The notes: a model not told the origin generated them from the sequence alone. A DNA stretch of 64,000 bases from Dermanyssus gallinae (GCA_003439945.1 QVRM01001266.1:269113-333112), one strand, 5' to 3'; shown: positions 9,223 through 20,450, numbered from the stretch's first letter. Made by a program: numbers and translations.

Positions 9223-12028
9223 GGCCGATCATACTTTTGTTGTCGGTCACCCCAACAGGGCTACATGTCCTGTGTGTAGGGGTATCTTCACAAGGAGGGG
9301 TCTTGCCAGGCATATATCGGTCAAACACGCCACCAGGCTCTGGCAGAAGATCTTGATGTTAACACACTTCTTATCGATATCCAGGCAAACATGCGTCATG
9401 CCAAACTGTTACGCATTTTACCTAAATCTCTGTGGTGCACTGTTGCGGAGGAGCTTACTAAGGTCTTTCTAAATGTCGCCAAGAACACCGACCTCTTCGC
9501 CTGGTACTCCTTGTTCTCCTTCGCTTCAGTCGTGTTGCGACTCCCTCGGGCCAGAAAAGATGCTCAATTCCTGTCTGTTTTGGTCAGAAAGAACTTACGC
9601 GACTTTTCATCGGGATTAAGGCTCAGGGATCTGGCACACGAGGGATCAGGACGCAAAGTGATGGCTCACGTTGACGACGACCTTTCCAGACGAGTGAAGG
9701 TCAAGCTGTCAGAAGGCGACATCTGAGGTGCTACCAGATTGGTGAGCTCCCGGGATACGCTAGCGCCAGCCAACGAAAATACCGAAGCTCTCTGCTCCAA
9801 ACATCCAGATGCGCCTACGGACTCTCCATGCCCACACCGCCGGCAGTCACACTGCCTTCAACCTCACGAGAAGATATATTGAGTGCGATGAAAACATTTA
9901 GCAGAAGTTCAGCTGCTTCATAAAACCCCATCTGTTGCAGGACTTGTTGTCTGGTGCGCTGGGCAGCACGGCCGGTCGACTAGCGGACGCCATTGCTAAA
10001 GTGGTTGATGTACTCAGATGGGACTCGCCCCCGTCTTGTCTTTTACCACTCATCTTTGGGGCACGGATGTTTGCATTAAAAAAAGATGGCTTATTAAGTC
10101 CGATCGCATGTTTCTCAGTCGTTCGCAGACTGGCAGCCAAAATCGGCTTCTACGATAATAGGGAAGCTATCTCAGCAACGCTTGGTCAACACCAGCTAAG
10201 ATTCGCTACCCCTGGGGGTACAGAGGTAGTAGTCCACTGTGCCCGTGCCTTTTTGCAATTGCGCAAAATGCCAACGGTAGTGGTTAAACTGGACTTCCGA
10301 AACGCCTTTATTAGCGTCCGGAGAGATTACTTGCTTCGAGCCGTCAAGTCGTGGACACCATTACTGTTTCACCCGACGAACCTAGCCTATGGTTCAGAAA
10401 CATCCCACTTGTTAATGCCCCACAGCGCTATGCTATCGCAGACAGGTCTTCAGCAGGGTAATCCCCTGGGTCCTCTACTTTTTTGTTTGTCTATCAAGAA
10501 AGTGGTGGATTCACTGCAGTCCCTCCTTAATGCCTGGTACTTGGATGACGGGGTTCTGGGCGGGGACCTCCCGACCGTACTTGACGATACCTGAAAAGTT
10601 ATTGAATTTGGTGCGATTAGCGGGCTGACACTGAACCCAGTCAAATGTGAAGTATATGTCACAGCTCCCAAAAAATTAATTTGAGCCATTAGATTTAAGT
10701 AACCTTTTTAACTTACTCCCGGGTTGTCGCGTAGTGGACAAAGTTAACCTGGAGCTGCTAGGTGTCCCCTTACTGCCGGACGGCAATGCAAAGGCATTAG
10801 ACAGTCAAGGAGACAAACTTGGCTTTGCGACAGGCAGATTACCCCGCTCACTGCGGTCTATTCCTTTCTAAATCTTGTTTTTCAGCCACGAGGTTAACAC
10901 ACCTGCTTAGAGGTTGCAACCTGTTTTTATCACCAGAGCTCTTACAGCCATTTAATTGACTTAGTTTAGAAATTTTAGAGATCAAGCCAAATCTTAAGCT
11001 GACCGATGCAGCAAAGGAACAGGTAATGCTCCCGGTTTCTTTTGGCGGTTTAGGCGTGCCGGGCGCGGTCATGATGGCAGAACCCGCAATCGTGTCGTCA
11101 TTGACCAAGGCGGCGGACATGGTTAAACCATTATTGGACAGTGATGGGTGGGATGCCTATAACGTTGAACTTCAAAGGCTGACCGACGAATTGTCGTTGT
11201 TATTTGACTCTCCTCCAGATGATAGGGATAACCAGGGCAGTTGGACAGCCCCCCTACAAGAAAAGCGACTGGCAAGCCTAATTAATAGAGCACCTTCTGT
11301 TACTGATAGAGCCAGGCTTCGAGCTGTTAGTAGTCAAGGGGCTGGGGCTTGGTTACAGGCCCTACCCTGTACGCAAATTGGGACTCTGTAAGACGACGAG
11401 ACGACGCGCATGAGCGCAGGGCTGCGGCTTGGCGTTGACCAAGTCGTGCCTCACCGATGTCGTTAAGGTAATTTTGTGGACGCGTCGGCCCATCATGGCC
11501 TGTCATGCGCGTTGACTGCAGGTCGACGAGCACGTCACTCCGCTTTAAATGATACTTTTAGTCGCGCACTTAGATCTACCGGCTTACCATGTGTTCTAGA
11601 GCCCCGGGACTTTCAAGGGATGATGGAAAAAGACCTGACGGTCTGACTTGACGCCCTTCGAGCGTGGCCGCATGCTTGTTTGGGACGCAACTGTAACCGA
11701 CACATTAGTTCCTTCGATGGTCGGTGCAGGTGTGGACGGAGCATGTCATGCCTCCAGGTTAGCTGAGGCTAACAAATGCAGAAAATATTCAAGCAATGAT
11801 TTGCCGCACGAATTTTGTCCGTTGGCGTTCGAGACTATGGGAGCTGCAGGCCCCCTTGCGCTCACACTGATTCAACGCGTAGGCAGAAGCCTTAATCTTT
11901 CGACAGGAGACTCGAGAGCATCCGAATTCTTGCGTCAGAAGCTGTCGCTTGACATCCAACGAAGAAATGCAGCGTCTGTTCGGGGCACATTGTTGAACGG
12001 GGCTAACCCTGGGTTAGAGAACCCGTGA
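9223..12028 (+). pseudogene. ORF2 (C2H2 finger, RT, RLE) of copy 1
   Basis: Frames in order: C2H2 finger CPVCRGIFTRRGLARH with HIS-VKH spacing (9259-9330); a linker with FASVVLRLPRARKDAQF; RT with IFGARMFALKKDGLLSPIA, VKLDFRNAFISVRRD, TGLQQGNPLGPLLFCLS and the catalytic WYLDDGVLGG (9935-10594); thumb LPVSFGGLGVPGA (11026); then IGTL, a stop, AGLRLGVDQVV, a Cys/His block with HGLSC, RPDG and MLVWDATVTDT (to 12028). RPD followed by WDAT fits the PD-(D/E)xK endonuclease of RLE-type LINEs, used to nick target DNA. At least five frameshifts or stops inactivate it. Confidence 0.75.
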
Positions 12029-12096
12029 TCCCACGTTCGCGGAGAGACAATTGTCCACTCCAAAGTGCTAACATAGTGAAGGTATAATAATAATAA

Positions 12097-12474
12097 CGCT
12101 TGATGCATACAAGCAACACAGAAAACGGCAAAAAAGGAACTTTGTAATCAACAATTTTACCGACGGACCCGCTTTTCTTAGCAACAGATGGAAAAAAAAT
12201 CTGCAACAGAACAGAGCAGTGATCTGCAAAATAACTTGGCACGGGTACCACCAATACCTCTGCCTAAAGGGAAAATGTTTCCAAATCAACGAATGTGTTT
12301 GTAAATATTGCGGTGCAATTGGAATCGACCGATATCACGTGATGAAATGTATAGAACTGACTACCAGCTCATTAACATCTGCTGTAATTAACGTACTTGA
12401 GCGGGATAGCCCGTAAATACTGTGAGAATCTACCAATAACGGTGAATAAACAACAACAACAATAATAATAATAA
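12097..12474 (+). mobile_element. 3' fragment of another LINE family, ending in CAA/TAA repeats
   Basis: The frame at 12219-12416 carries CKYCGAIGIDRYHVMKC, the C-terminal CxxC...RYHxxxC block also seen at the end of the LINE at 62205-63612 (CTRCSAQCDRYHAAAC). The fragment ends in 'gaataaacaacaacaacaat' followed by TAA units, directly abutting the next RLE fragment. It is a 5'-truncated retrotransposon tail. Confidence 0.6.
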
Positions 12475-12495
12475 GGACGGGACACTATTAGAACT

Positions 12496-13302
12496 ATGCT
12501 AGACCCGGGCCCTTTAGAAAAATATCCTAGCCAATATAACCTAGATAAGCTCAAAAGCAAAAAAAAGAGCAGAGAAATCTTAGACGAGCTTGTTTCCCGG
12601 AGAGACCGCGCCGTATTCTTAGCGGCACAAGATAACTTCAGTGGGGGTTGGCTTAAGGCCGTACCCTCGCCTCAGCTCGGCACCATGCTGGATCCCAACT
12701 CTTTCCGCATGATGTCAGCACTTAGAATCGGCGCTAGCGTCTGCGAGCCGTTTCAGTGCAAACTGTGCGGGGAGATGGTGGATTCCAGTGGCCTACACCC
12801 ACTGAGTTGCCCGAAGAGCGCCGGTAGATCGTCCAGACATGCTGAACTAAACGGTGTGATCATAAGGTCCCTTAGAAAAGCCGGTATACCATCTACACTT
12901 GAACCAAGAGGTTTAGTGTCCGCTGGCGAAGAAAGACCTGATGGGGTGACCATTGCATTATGGTCTCATGGAAAGTCCCTAGCTTGGGATGCAACGGTTT
13001 CGTGCACAACCGCGGCTTCCTATTTACACCACAGCTCTGTTGAGCCGGGGTGGGTAGCAAAGCACGCGGACGCCAGAAAACGGTTTAAATATGCTGGACT
13101 GGAAACAAGATATATGTTTGTGCCTATTGCCATGGAGACGCTAGGACCAATCAGCAAGGGAACCGAAGCATTTCTCAAAGATTTGAGTAAGCGAATTCAG
13201 GAGGTCACGAACGACCGAAGAGAGGGTCAATTCTTGAGGCAAGCGTTGTCCTTGGCCGTTTGCAGAGGAAACGCGGCATCTATTTTAGGCGCCATGGAGT
13301 AA
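12496..13302 (+). CDS. C-terminal ORF2 part: Cys/His block and restriction-like endonuclease (partial)
   Basis: 268 codons uninterrupted. Order: linker with FLAAQDNFSGGWLKAVPSP; GTMLDPNSFRMMSALRIG; Cys/His block CKLCGEMVDSSGLHPLSC; AELNGVIIRSLRKAGIPSTLEP; endonuclease core ERPDGVTIALW and LAWDATV; C-terminal helices ending GQFLRQALSLAVCRGNAASILGAME. The RPD and WDAT residues match the PD-(D/E)xK pattern of RLE-type LINEs. The RT is missing, so this fragment cannot retrotranspose. It is the best-preserved endonuclease copy here and useful as a family reference. The ATG at 12496 is probably not an original start. Confidence 0.75.
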   Translation: MLDPGPLEKYPSQYNLDKLKSKKKSREILDELVSRRDRAVFLAAQDNFSGGWLKAVPSPQLGTMLDPNSFRMMSALRIGASVCEPFQCKLCGEMVDSSGLHPLSCPKSAGRSSRHAELNGVIIRSLRKAGIPSTLEPRGLVSAGEERPDGVTIALWSHGKSLAWDATVSCTTAASYLHHSSVEPGWVAKHADARKRFKYAGLETRYMFVPIAMETLGPISKGTEAFLKDLSKRIQEVTNDRREGQFLRQALSLAVCRGNAASILGAME

Positions 13303-13381
13303 ACTAGATATTTAAAAAAACTTTGCAATAATACGTTCAGACCTCTCAACTGTAACATCGTTTAACATGTAATAAACCTCC

Positions 13382-13524
<143 letters not shown>

Positions 13525-14189
13525 GCAGCTGGGCACCATGCTGCACAACATCTCCTTCCGCATGGTGGCCGCCTTACGAATAAGCGATCCCATATATATG
13601 TGAGCCACACGAGTGCAGGGCGTGTGGAATAACAGTCGATAAGAACGAACTGCACCCTTTAAGCTGCTCTAAGAGCCCTGGTGGGATTCTCAGAGGCGCG
13701 GAAATCAACGCAATTCTAAAGAAAGCTCTTCATAGAGTCGGCATAACAAGCATCCTAGAGCCCAGGTTGGGCTCCGAATACGACAAAAGATCCGACGGCG
13801 TACAATCCCGCCGTGGTCTAAAGGCAAGTGCCTGGTATGGGATGCCACAATATCATGTACAGTGGCTCCGTCATACTTGATGCACAGCGCCATCAGGTAA
13901 GAATGCTGAACATGCTGAGATCGCAAAGAAACGCGAGAAGAGACCACTTCGTACCCGTCTCCATGGAAATTATGGCCCAATCAGCAAGAGCACAAGTATC
14001 TTCATCAAAGATCTAGGTATCAAAATTCGTGCTAACACGGGTGACCAGCGCGAGGGCGAGTTTCTGCGACAGCAAATCTCGCTCTCAGTGTGTAGGGGAA
14101 ACGTCGCCGCTATCATCGGCTCTATAGATTCAGGAGTGGGGGTGAACCTAGGCGGGCACACGTCTAAAATTTGGTTGTCAAAGCGTTAA
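13525..14189 (+). pseudogene. RLE-type element fragment 3, decayed endonuclease
   Basis: It begins abruptly in QLGTMLHNISFRMVAALRIS straight after the AAT tract. Frameshifts follow, then KGKCLVWDATISCTVAPSYL, KSTSIFIKDLGIK and GEFLRQQISLSVCRGN. The motif order matches fragment 2, so this is the same family, 5'-truncated and broken. The Cys/His block is disrupted. Confidence 0.65.
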
Positions 14190-14219
14190 AAATTATTATT
14201 ATTATTATTATTATTATTA
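14190..14219. repeat. (ATT)n microsatellite between opposed RLE copies
   Basis: About ten ATT units lie between the 3' end of plus-strand fragment 3 and the 3' end of the minus-strand copy that starts at 14220. Confidence 0.9.
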
Positions 14220-14284
14220 GTATTTAAATGTTACAATTGTGAGGTGTGAACGTGTACTCCTTGTCTTCTCCTAGCTCCTAAATA

Positions 14285-14985
14285 TTATTCCATGGAACCG
14301 ACAATACAGCCGGCGTTTCCTCGGCACACTGCAAGCGACAGCAGTTGCCGTAGAAACTCGCCTTTGCGCCGATTCCCTGTGAGATCTGTAATCCGTTGGC
14401 CCAGCTTACTAATGAATATCTTGGTTCCCTTGCTTACCGGACCCATTGTTTCCATAGATATTGGCACTACGATGTAACTTGTCTCCAGTTCTTGGTACTT
14501 GCGATTTTTTTCCCATTCTCTGCGCGCTCGGCAACCCATCTCGCTTCTAGTGAACTGTGGCGTATATATGAGGGAGACACTGTACAGGGCACTGTAGCAT
14601 CCCAGACCAAGCATCTGCCGTTAGCCCATAGCGGGATTGTTACACCGTCAGGTCTTTTGTCGTCATGAAGTCCTAATCTGGGCTCGAGCGTGCTTGGTAT
14701 ACCAGCTCTGCGTAACGCTCTTCTTTTAATTGTATTGATTTCAGCGTGTCTAGAAACTCTACCATGGCTTTTAATGCAGCTAAGAGGGTGAAGTCCATCC
14801 TCAGTTACTGTGGTACCACATGCGCGGCAACTGTAGGGGTTGCAAACCGGGGAACCTATTCGAAGAGCTGTTACCATGCGAAATGAGGTGTTGTCCAGCA
14901 TGGTACCCAGCTGCGGGGAAGGGAGACATTTTAGAAAGCCTCCACTAAATGTGTCCCGTGCTGCCAGAAAACCAGCTTTTTCCAC
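14285..14985 (-). pseudogene. Endonuclease end of ORF2, copy 4
   Basis: Two frames (14467-14985, then 14285-14614) give FLAARDTFSGGFLKCLPSP, GTMLDNTSFRMVTALRIG, a Cys/His block CRACGTTVTEDGLHPLSC, AGIPSTLEP, KRPDGVTIPLW, CLVWDATVPCTV and the tail RKGEFLRQLLSLAVCRGN. One frameshift near 14480 splits them. The order equals that of 12496-13302. The Cys/His block is expected to bind target DNA and the RPD/WDAT core to cut it. Confidence 0.75.
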
Positions 14986-15252
14986 TAGAGATTGGAGGCT
15001 GTCTAACAGCTCTCTAGCTGCAGCGCTGCATCTGTAAAAACGAATTTGGAAGTCCGTCCTTTTCTCTCCTCGAAGGAATATTTGTATGGCCGGCCAAGGA
15101 ACGACCTACTTTAGCATGGTATGCTGCGTTGGGTAAGAGGCATAATGAGGCACTCTGTTTCTTTCGAATAGCAGCCGCTTTGTTCATCACCCCAGTCCGA
15201 CTGTTGACACCAAATAGAGAGGGTTCTCTGTTTCTAGGGTTATCTGCATGCA

Positions 15253-15447
15253 GGTCGAGCCCGGTAGCGTGGTGCAGCATTCGCGTGCGCCGTGCGACCG
15301 GAGGAGACGCATAGGTGCACGGGTTCGATTCCTGCCGTTGCACATTTGTTTTTATGGGGTGCTATGGTCTTACGAAGCAGCAATGTGACCGCAATCCCGT
15401 TACGGCCGTTAAATACTGGCTGAGAGTCAGCCCGCAAACGTTTAGAG
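15253..15447 (+). mobile_element. tRNA-derived SINE, copy 2, with target-site duplication
   Basis: The head reads TCGAGCCCGGTAGCGTGGTG, the B-box-like block is GGTTCGATTCC, and the tail region matches copies 1 and 3. The flanks GTTATCTGCAT (from 15239) and GTTATGTGCAT (from 15448) match at 10 of 11 positions and read as a target-site duplication. It interrupts RLE copy 4. Confidence 0.75.
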
Positions 15448-15501
15448 TTATGTGCATATACCATTCTGCCACAAAGCATGGCGAGCACAGTCAAATGTCT
15501 A

Positions 15502-16879
15502 TCAATCTTCTACACAACACAATCGTGTATGCAGGAGATGATGGATGGTCGCGCACCTCAAAAGGCGGGTACAACGCTGTGTGGGACGTTCTGGCCAGGG
15601 GCCTGGTCCAATTGCTTGTCTAGCTATTAGCTCTGCAGCGTCTTTGGCTCTGGTGATTCCTTGCCGGATGTCTGGTGCGACCAACGTTTTTGCGAGTTTA
15701 CCAAATTCTAATAGAGACGCGACATAGCACATGGGAGCCAGCTCCGCTGCTGATCTAATACCAAGTCCTCCTTCGGCAATTGGAAGGGTTGCTCTTTTTC
15801 AAGTGTTATCATGCAGGTCGACGTTTAATACCTCACCTAAAATGCTTCTTGCGGTATCGTCGTAAGCTTGAAGATCTTCGTGACATTTAATAGCTGGTGA
15901 AGTGCGCAGAGTATAGTTAAGTTTTGGCGAGCCCAAGCTGTATCTCTAGATGCATAGAGCTGCTTGCGAGTGCATCGCCGTTAAGCGAGAGCGAATTTGC
16001 TTCAGTCCAGAGCACTTGTCCTTAAAGGTCATTGAAATCGATCGTAAGCTTATTTGGGGCTCCCAGAAGCTCCAGCTCGTCTAAGTCAACGCGCCTAGAT
16101 TCTGGTAAGACATTCGAAACCGCCCTAAAAATTTCATCCTGTTCTTGGGCATTACCTCCCAATGAAATGGCTTTACACTTAGAGGCATTGAGGCTAAGGC
16201 CTCCCTCTTCTGCAAAATTCAGCACGTTGATAATATCACACACAACCAGATCAAGTGGGCCTCCAATCGTTGCGTCATCTAAGTACCAAACGTTAAGAGG
16301 GCTCTTCATGCGTGCCACTAAACTGGATACCCTGAGGCTGAATAAAGCAGGTCCAAGCGGATCGCCTTGTTGCACTCCACTAGCTGATAATAGTGGTGCT
16401 TTTTCATCCCAGGACAGCAGAGTCGGTTCCTTGTAGCTTTGCCAAGCTAGCGGCAGAAGTGGCGGCACTTTGAGTCTTACCTCATCAAGCACTACATCGC
16501 GTCGTATAGTATTGAAGGCGTTACGAAAATCCAATTTAACTAGGACCCGTACTGGACCTTCTGCTTCACCAAATGCTCATACTGCGTGAACCGCCTCTTC
16601 TGCACCGCCTTTCACTGCAACGCCTATCTGACTTGGTGAAATTGCTGTCACAATTGTAGTTCTGGTAATGGCAATAGCTACGTTAGCGACAAGCCTCCTG
16701 ATTGTAAGGCCGCATGCTATAGGTCTAATAGAGCCGTCTTTCTTCTTTAGCGCTGTCAGATTGGCCCCGTAGAAGATGGGAATGCAGAAATGTAGCAAAT
16801 TACCACCCAAGGCTGAGCCAACAAGAGAACGGAGTTCTTCCACCAGCCTCCCAGATAACGGTACTGTGCTATCGAGCAT
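15502..16879 (-). pseudogene. Reverse transcriptase of ORF2, copy 4
   Basis: 16577-16879 gives IPIFYGANLTALKKKDGSIR and the PIACG...R block. 16022-16534 gives MDFRNAFNTIRRD, SGVQQGDPLGPALFSL and the catalytic WYLDDATIGG, then LSLNASKCKAISLG. 15502-15732 gives the thumb/linker (LLEFGKLAKTLVAPDIRQ). DFRNAF supplies the first catalytic Asp and YLDD the other pair; YLDD replaces the commoner YADD, and copy 1 also has YLDD. A frameshift near 16560 and a decayed segment at 15730-16020 break the ORF. The enzyme would copy element RNA at the nicked target. Confidence 0.8.
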
Positions 16880-17616
16880 ATCGAGCAGATGCCGAGGACG
16901 TAAACCGTCTAATCCTGGGCCTGATGCTAGGGAAAAAGACGGCGTCAGTAATACGTTTTTCTGGTACGAGGCATGCTTGCGCTGGTACTGGTGCTTGAAA
17001 ATTGTTTATGCGCTTTCTGACCGAATCCGTAGGACGAGGATGCTTGTTTCTTAATTCCTGCTCTGTGTGGCTGTTGAGTAGCGCAAAGGAGTCGGTTGAA
17101 AGAAGGCTACGTGCGGCAGATCTTACATCACCTTCTGCTAATTTGCCCTCTGTTGTAGCGGCTCTGTCACGATCAGTGTACTGTTTTTCTGAGTCTTTGG
17201 GGGTGCTGTGTGGTTGTTCGTCACGAAGATTTTCTAGTCGCTTCCACTGCGTATCCACGAGAGTTTTTTCTAATTATTTGACAAAGTGTGGTATCTTTGG
17301 CTTTTCGCACCGGGATGCGCAACATTAGAGTCGGCAACGTTACAAGCCTGACCCAAGACGCGTTGTCTTGCTTTGAATTAAAATTAGCCAAAGCTTCTGT
17401 GTATGCTGCGCAACAAACTTCTCTGGCCCCTCTGGGTATAATCCTTATTAGTTTAGCGTCTTTTCGCGCCCGAGCCAACAGTGTTATTAAGGTCTGTGGG
17501 TCTGGGTCATATGTTGTCACGATGTTACCAGCCTGGTTTTCGGAGTTATTTAACGGGGGTACGGTCGGTAATTGTTGGGGCTTAGTTCTATGGAGGCGAG
17601 TCTTGTGCATGCGCAA
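16869..17616 (-). pseudogene. ORF2 N-terminal region, copy 4
   Basis: 17221-17616 starts near LRMHKTRLHRTK, which looks like the second half of a degraded C2H2 finger, and continues with LITLLARARKDAKLIRIIP, GAREVCCAAYTEALANFNSK and TLMLRIPVRKAKD. 16869-17258 continues to the RT. The block FRGARETFAAAYAKALGNFH at 22711-23094 is the same segment in another copy, which supports the assignment. One frameshift near 17230 separates the two frames. Confidence 0.65.
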
Positions 17617-17913
17617 GCCACAAAAATGATTTTATAGATTTCCCGCGGACATCACAAATGTATGGTTGTTGGGATCGTGGTTGAGATTGAGAGGAGTTTT
17701 CTTGGAGAAGTGGTTGTGTGCTCATTGTTTGTTTGTAGGTGTTGTGCTATTTCCGCTGCCCATTTCAGTCGCAAGCGGTACAGAGGGCTCAGCGGTGCCG
17801 TCAATAACGGATACCAAGAAGACTCTTCCTGGTTCCAACTCCAAAAATTCGAGAACTTTGGCTATCGATGGATTTTCGTTTAGCCATGATGAGAGCAGAT
17901 TCTTGAAGATCTT

Positions 17914-19071
17914 CTAGATTTTCATAATGCCATCAATCAGATGAGCTGTTTGTGCGGGCTTCTTCTCTGCTGTTTTCGCTCTTTCTTCAGCGCTTCTTTG
18001 TTTTGGTTTTGGCTTATTAGAGTCTACCCTGGGCGGGCGCGGTGGAGGAAGGTGGCATACCACCTCGCCTTTTTTGTTTTGTACTGGTTGTGGAGTGGCA
18101 GGTCTTGCGGCATCCGCATACGATTTCACCTCTAAGCTCGTGGATTGAGAGTTTGTGCTGGTACTTGGCGGTAGAGAAATCTGAGGGAACTCCTCAGCTA
18201 GGTCGGGTAGGCGAGATGCTACCTTTGCGTATAGCTTCTGTTTTTCAGCCTTTGTAAAAACTCGCTTTACTCCACAACGGCCGTCACTAGCTGCATGAGC
18301 ACCACCACAATTAGCGCATCGGGCCTTTTCATGGCATTCCCACATTTGATGGCCGGGTCTTGCGCATCTTCTGCAGGTAGGAATTTCCCCTTTTGTCCAC
18401 CGTGATGCATTGTGTCCAAACTTATGGCAGGAGAGACACTGTAAGGGCAAATCGCAGCAAAGTGTGACTTTAAAGCATTCGCCGGCGATTGTCACTTCAC
18501 CCACTGGTTTTTTGTCAAACCTAAGCCGCACCCTACTTGAGGGCTTCATCACCTTAACAACGTTCTTGCTCGGGCCTGTAGCGGCCGCGGCAAACTTTTC
18601 TCTGCGAACTTCATTCACGCCCTGTTCGCATAGACAATCAAGCAGATCTTCGTCTGAGAACTGTGGGTTTATTTCGGAGATGCGTCCCCAGAAAGCCGAC
18701 GTGTCGGAAAGAGGACGTATATTTAATCCGCAAACGCAGTTCAGGGTTCTTACGGATGCTATTTGATCCGTTGTAGGCGCACGAATCCCTAGTTTGCCTT
18801 GGGCAGTAATCCGAATGTTAGCACCGGGGATAGTTTTCCTTATTTCGGCGTACGCCTTGAGGACGCTTAGGCCCTTCAGGGCATCAGGTTTATCCTGGCA
18901 TCCGAAAAACACCTCTAAACCACTTTCGTTAGTTTTATCATGTGCTCGTTCGAGCCCTCTGATAGCGGATCTTCCTAGGTTACTCGCTACTTTTCGTTGA
19001 GCGGTTAAGATGGCTCGCTCTGCTCTTGTGGGGACAGTCTTCCACTCAGGTTCGTAGTCCTCAGCATCCAT
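17914..19071 (-). CDS. Intact ORF1 of RLE-type retrotransposon (gag-like, zinc knuckles)
   Basis: 385 codons uninterrupted. Residues 1-180 are a mixed helical N-terminal part with ALKGLSVLKAYAEIRKTIPG. Then come SSRVRLRFDKKPVGEVTIAG and knuckles CLSCHKFGHNASRW (last Cys replaced by Trp), CRRCARPGHQMWEC and CANCGGAHAASDGRC. The C-terminal tail is Pro/Lys-rich and basic. This layout matches the nucleic-acid-binding ORF1 of two-ORF LINEs. The ATG follows the stop of an upstream ORF within three bases (taaATG), which suggests stop/reinitiation between them. It is the longest intact element ORF apart from the 454-codon R1-clade frame. The lost Cys in the first knuckle is a sign of wear. Confidence 0.8.
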   Translation of the reverse strand: MDAEDYEPEWKTVPTRAERAILTAQRKVASNLGRSAIRGLERAHDKTNESGLEVFFGCQDKPDALKGLSVLKAYAEIRKTIPGANIRITAQGKLGIRAPTTDQIASVRTLNCVCGLNIRPLSDTSAFWGRISEINPQFSDEDLLDCLCEQGVNEVRREKFAAAATGPSKNVVKVMKPSSRVRLRFDKKPVGEVTIAGECFKVTLCCDLPLQCLSCHKFGHNASRWTKGEIPTCRRCARPGHQMWECHEKARCANCGGAHAASDGRCGVKRVFTKAEKQKLYAKVASRLPDLAEEFPQISLPPSTSTNSQSTSLEVKSYADAARPATPQPVQNKKGEVVCHLPPPRPPRVDSNKPKPKQRSAEERAKTAEKKPAQTAHLIDGIMKI

Positions 19072-19461
19072 TTAATTTTCAGATAGCCCACTACTTTCCT
19101 CTCTCTCGCCTTGGTCGGCCATAAGGACGCCCAACGTTTGCTCTCTTCGGATGATTCTTTTAGCGTTCACTTGAGCTTGTGCGGTTAATCTGGTAGACGG
19201 GTGACACTTTGCCGAGCAGCAATGATCACCGTCTCGTTCAGCACGCGAACACGCTACGAGTAGTGACGGCAAACGTGCACCGTCACGTCGTGTGCCTTTT
19301 GCTAGTGGCGAACGTGCACATCGGGTGATGTGTTCACCATCGCTCATCGGGCTAGTGGGTCTCGAGCCTCGAGCCGCCAGCCGCAAGTTGGAACACTTGG
19401 CTTTGTTGTCTTTCAGCCACGATTTACTTTTTTCGTTCCAAAAGACGGATTTGTGCACCAA
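19072..19461 (-). CDS. Upstream ORF of RLE copy 4, directly abutting ORF1
   Basis: 129 codons ending in a TAA that touches the ORF1 ATG. The protein is basic and Ser-rich with many Arg and Cys residues (CSNLRLAARGSRPTSP, LLVACSRAERDGDHCC), and has no motif I recognise. It could be a real leader ORF or merely open 5' UTR sequence of the element. Confidence 0.3.
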   Translation of the reverse strand: MVHKSVFWNEKSKSWLKDNKAKCSNLRLAARGSRPTSPMSDGEHITRCARSPLAKGTRRDGARLPSLLVACSRAERDGDHCCSAKCHPSTRLTAQAQVNAKRIIRREQTLGVLMADQGEREESSGLSEN

Positions 19462-19618
19462 AACTCACCTACGTAGGATACAAATGTGCGCGATGATTCA
19501 ACCAAAAAACTCAGCAATTTTCACGTTGAATTATTCACTTTTCGCCTTAAGAGACTCGAAAACTAACGGAGCTCGAACTGATTGCGACCACTTTCGTCAA
19601 GCCGTAGCGGACGATTTT

Positions 19619-20450
19619 TTTATTATTATTCAGTTCTTACAATTGTGAGGTATAAACGTTTAAGCCTGTTTAATCCTGCTCTGTTCGCTTTCTGTCAATT
19701 CACGGCACCTATTATAGAAGTTCACGTTCATCATCTCTCTCAAAAGTATGGCCTCGGGTCAATCACCCGTAACGTCTTCTATAAGTTTTCCGATATCTTT
19801 CAGGAGTTTTGCTATACTGTGCTGATGGGGCCAGGTGTCTCCAATGTAATGGGCGCAAAGTGGTAGCTTCTTGATAGCTCGAGATACTTCCTTTGTTTTT
19901 GGGAATCCGCGCGCTATGCTACCCATCCAGATTCAACTGCGCTGTGGCACAAATACTAAAATGCCGCCGTGTATGAAACCGTTATATCCCATACAAGGCT
20001 TTTTCCGTGTAACCATAGCGGGATGGTGACCCAGATCGCAGCTCACTGCTGCCATTAAGACCCTTCGGCTCCGGTGTAAATGGTATCCCTGCCCTTCTAA
20101 GAGCTCTTCTTACTATGGCGTTGAGTTCAGCGTATCTTGTAAGTCTGCCGGGACTTTTCAGACAGCTTAACAGATGTACACCGTCAGTGTCCACAGGTGG
20201 TCGGCCGCATGACAGGCATGAGAAGGACTGTTAGTCGGGGGCGCTTACCCTAAAAGCTGACAACATGCGGAAGGAGTTTGGATCCAGCATGGTGCCAAGC
20301 TGGCGGGTGGGCAGCGCTTGAAACCAGCCCCCGGTGAAGGGATGTTGAGCCGCTAGAAAGACAGCACGCTCTCTTGTTGATGTTATGCTATTGATTTATT
20401 ATTTCTCGTGCGGACTTCTTAGTTTTGTGTAAGCGTCAAGAAGTTTTTGA
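19619..20450 (-). pseudogene. RLE-type element fragment 5 (3' end, minus)
   Basis: The 3' edge is an ATT run (19619-19630) followed by the shared ACCTCACAATTGTAA-like block. Going upstream on the minus strand there is AELNAIVRRALRRAGIPFTP, a Cys/His block with CLSCGRPPVDTDGVHLLSC, GTMLDPNSFRML and RAVFLAAQHPFTGGW. The core WDAT region is lost in stops. Same family and truncation style as fragments 2-4. Confidence 0.65.

Larger units (their letters stand above)
7526..12096 (+). mobile_element. RLE-type non-LTR retrotransposon copy 1 (decayed, near full coding length)
   Basis: Order on the plus strand: ORF1 with three CCHC knuckles (to 8957), ORF2 beginning with a C2H2 finger (9259-9330), RT blocks (about 10060-10600), thumb/linker (11026-11391), Cys/His block and PD-(D/E)xK-like endonuclease (11400-12028), and a 3' end with a short TAA run (12083-12096). 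Many stops and frameshifts show it is dead. It belongs to the same family as the copies at 12475-20450, 22711-23094, 44084-45070 and 46620-47830. A SINE-like insertion at 8989-9210 separates ORF1 and ORF2. Confidence 0.75.
14220..19617 (-). mobile_element. RLE-type non-LTR retrotransposon copy 4 (nearly full length, about 5.4 kb)
   Basis: Reading right to left: upstream ORF (19072-19461), ORF1 (17914-19071), ORF2 N-terminal part (16869-17616), RT (16022-16879), thumb/linker (15502-15900), a SINE insertion (15253-15447), endonuclease (14285-14985) and a 3' end containing ACCTCACAATTGTAA next to the ATT tract. It is the most complete copy and defines the family layout. Stops, frameshifts and the SINE inactivate ORF2, while ORF1 is open. 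Confidence 0.8.

Noticed and set aside
15290..15345. tRNA-like A and B boxes as a functional tRNA gene
   Set aside because: No full cloverleaf; the same unit recurs twice with target-site duplications, so it is a SINE head.
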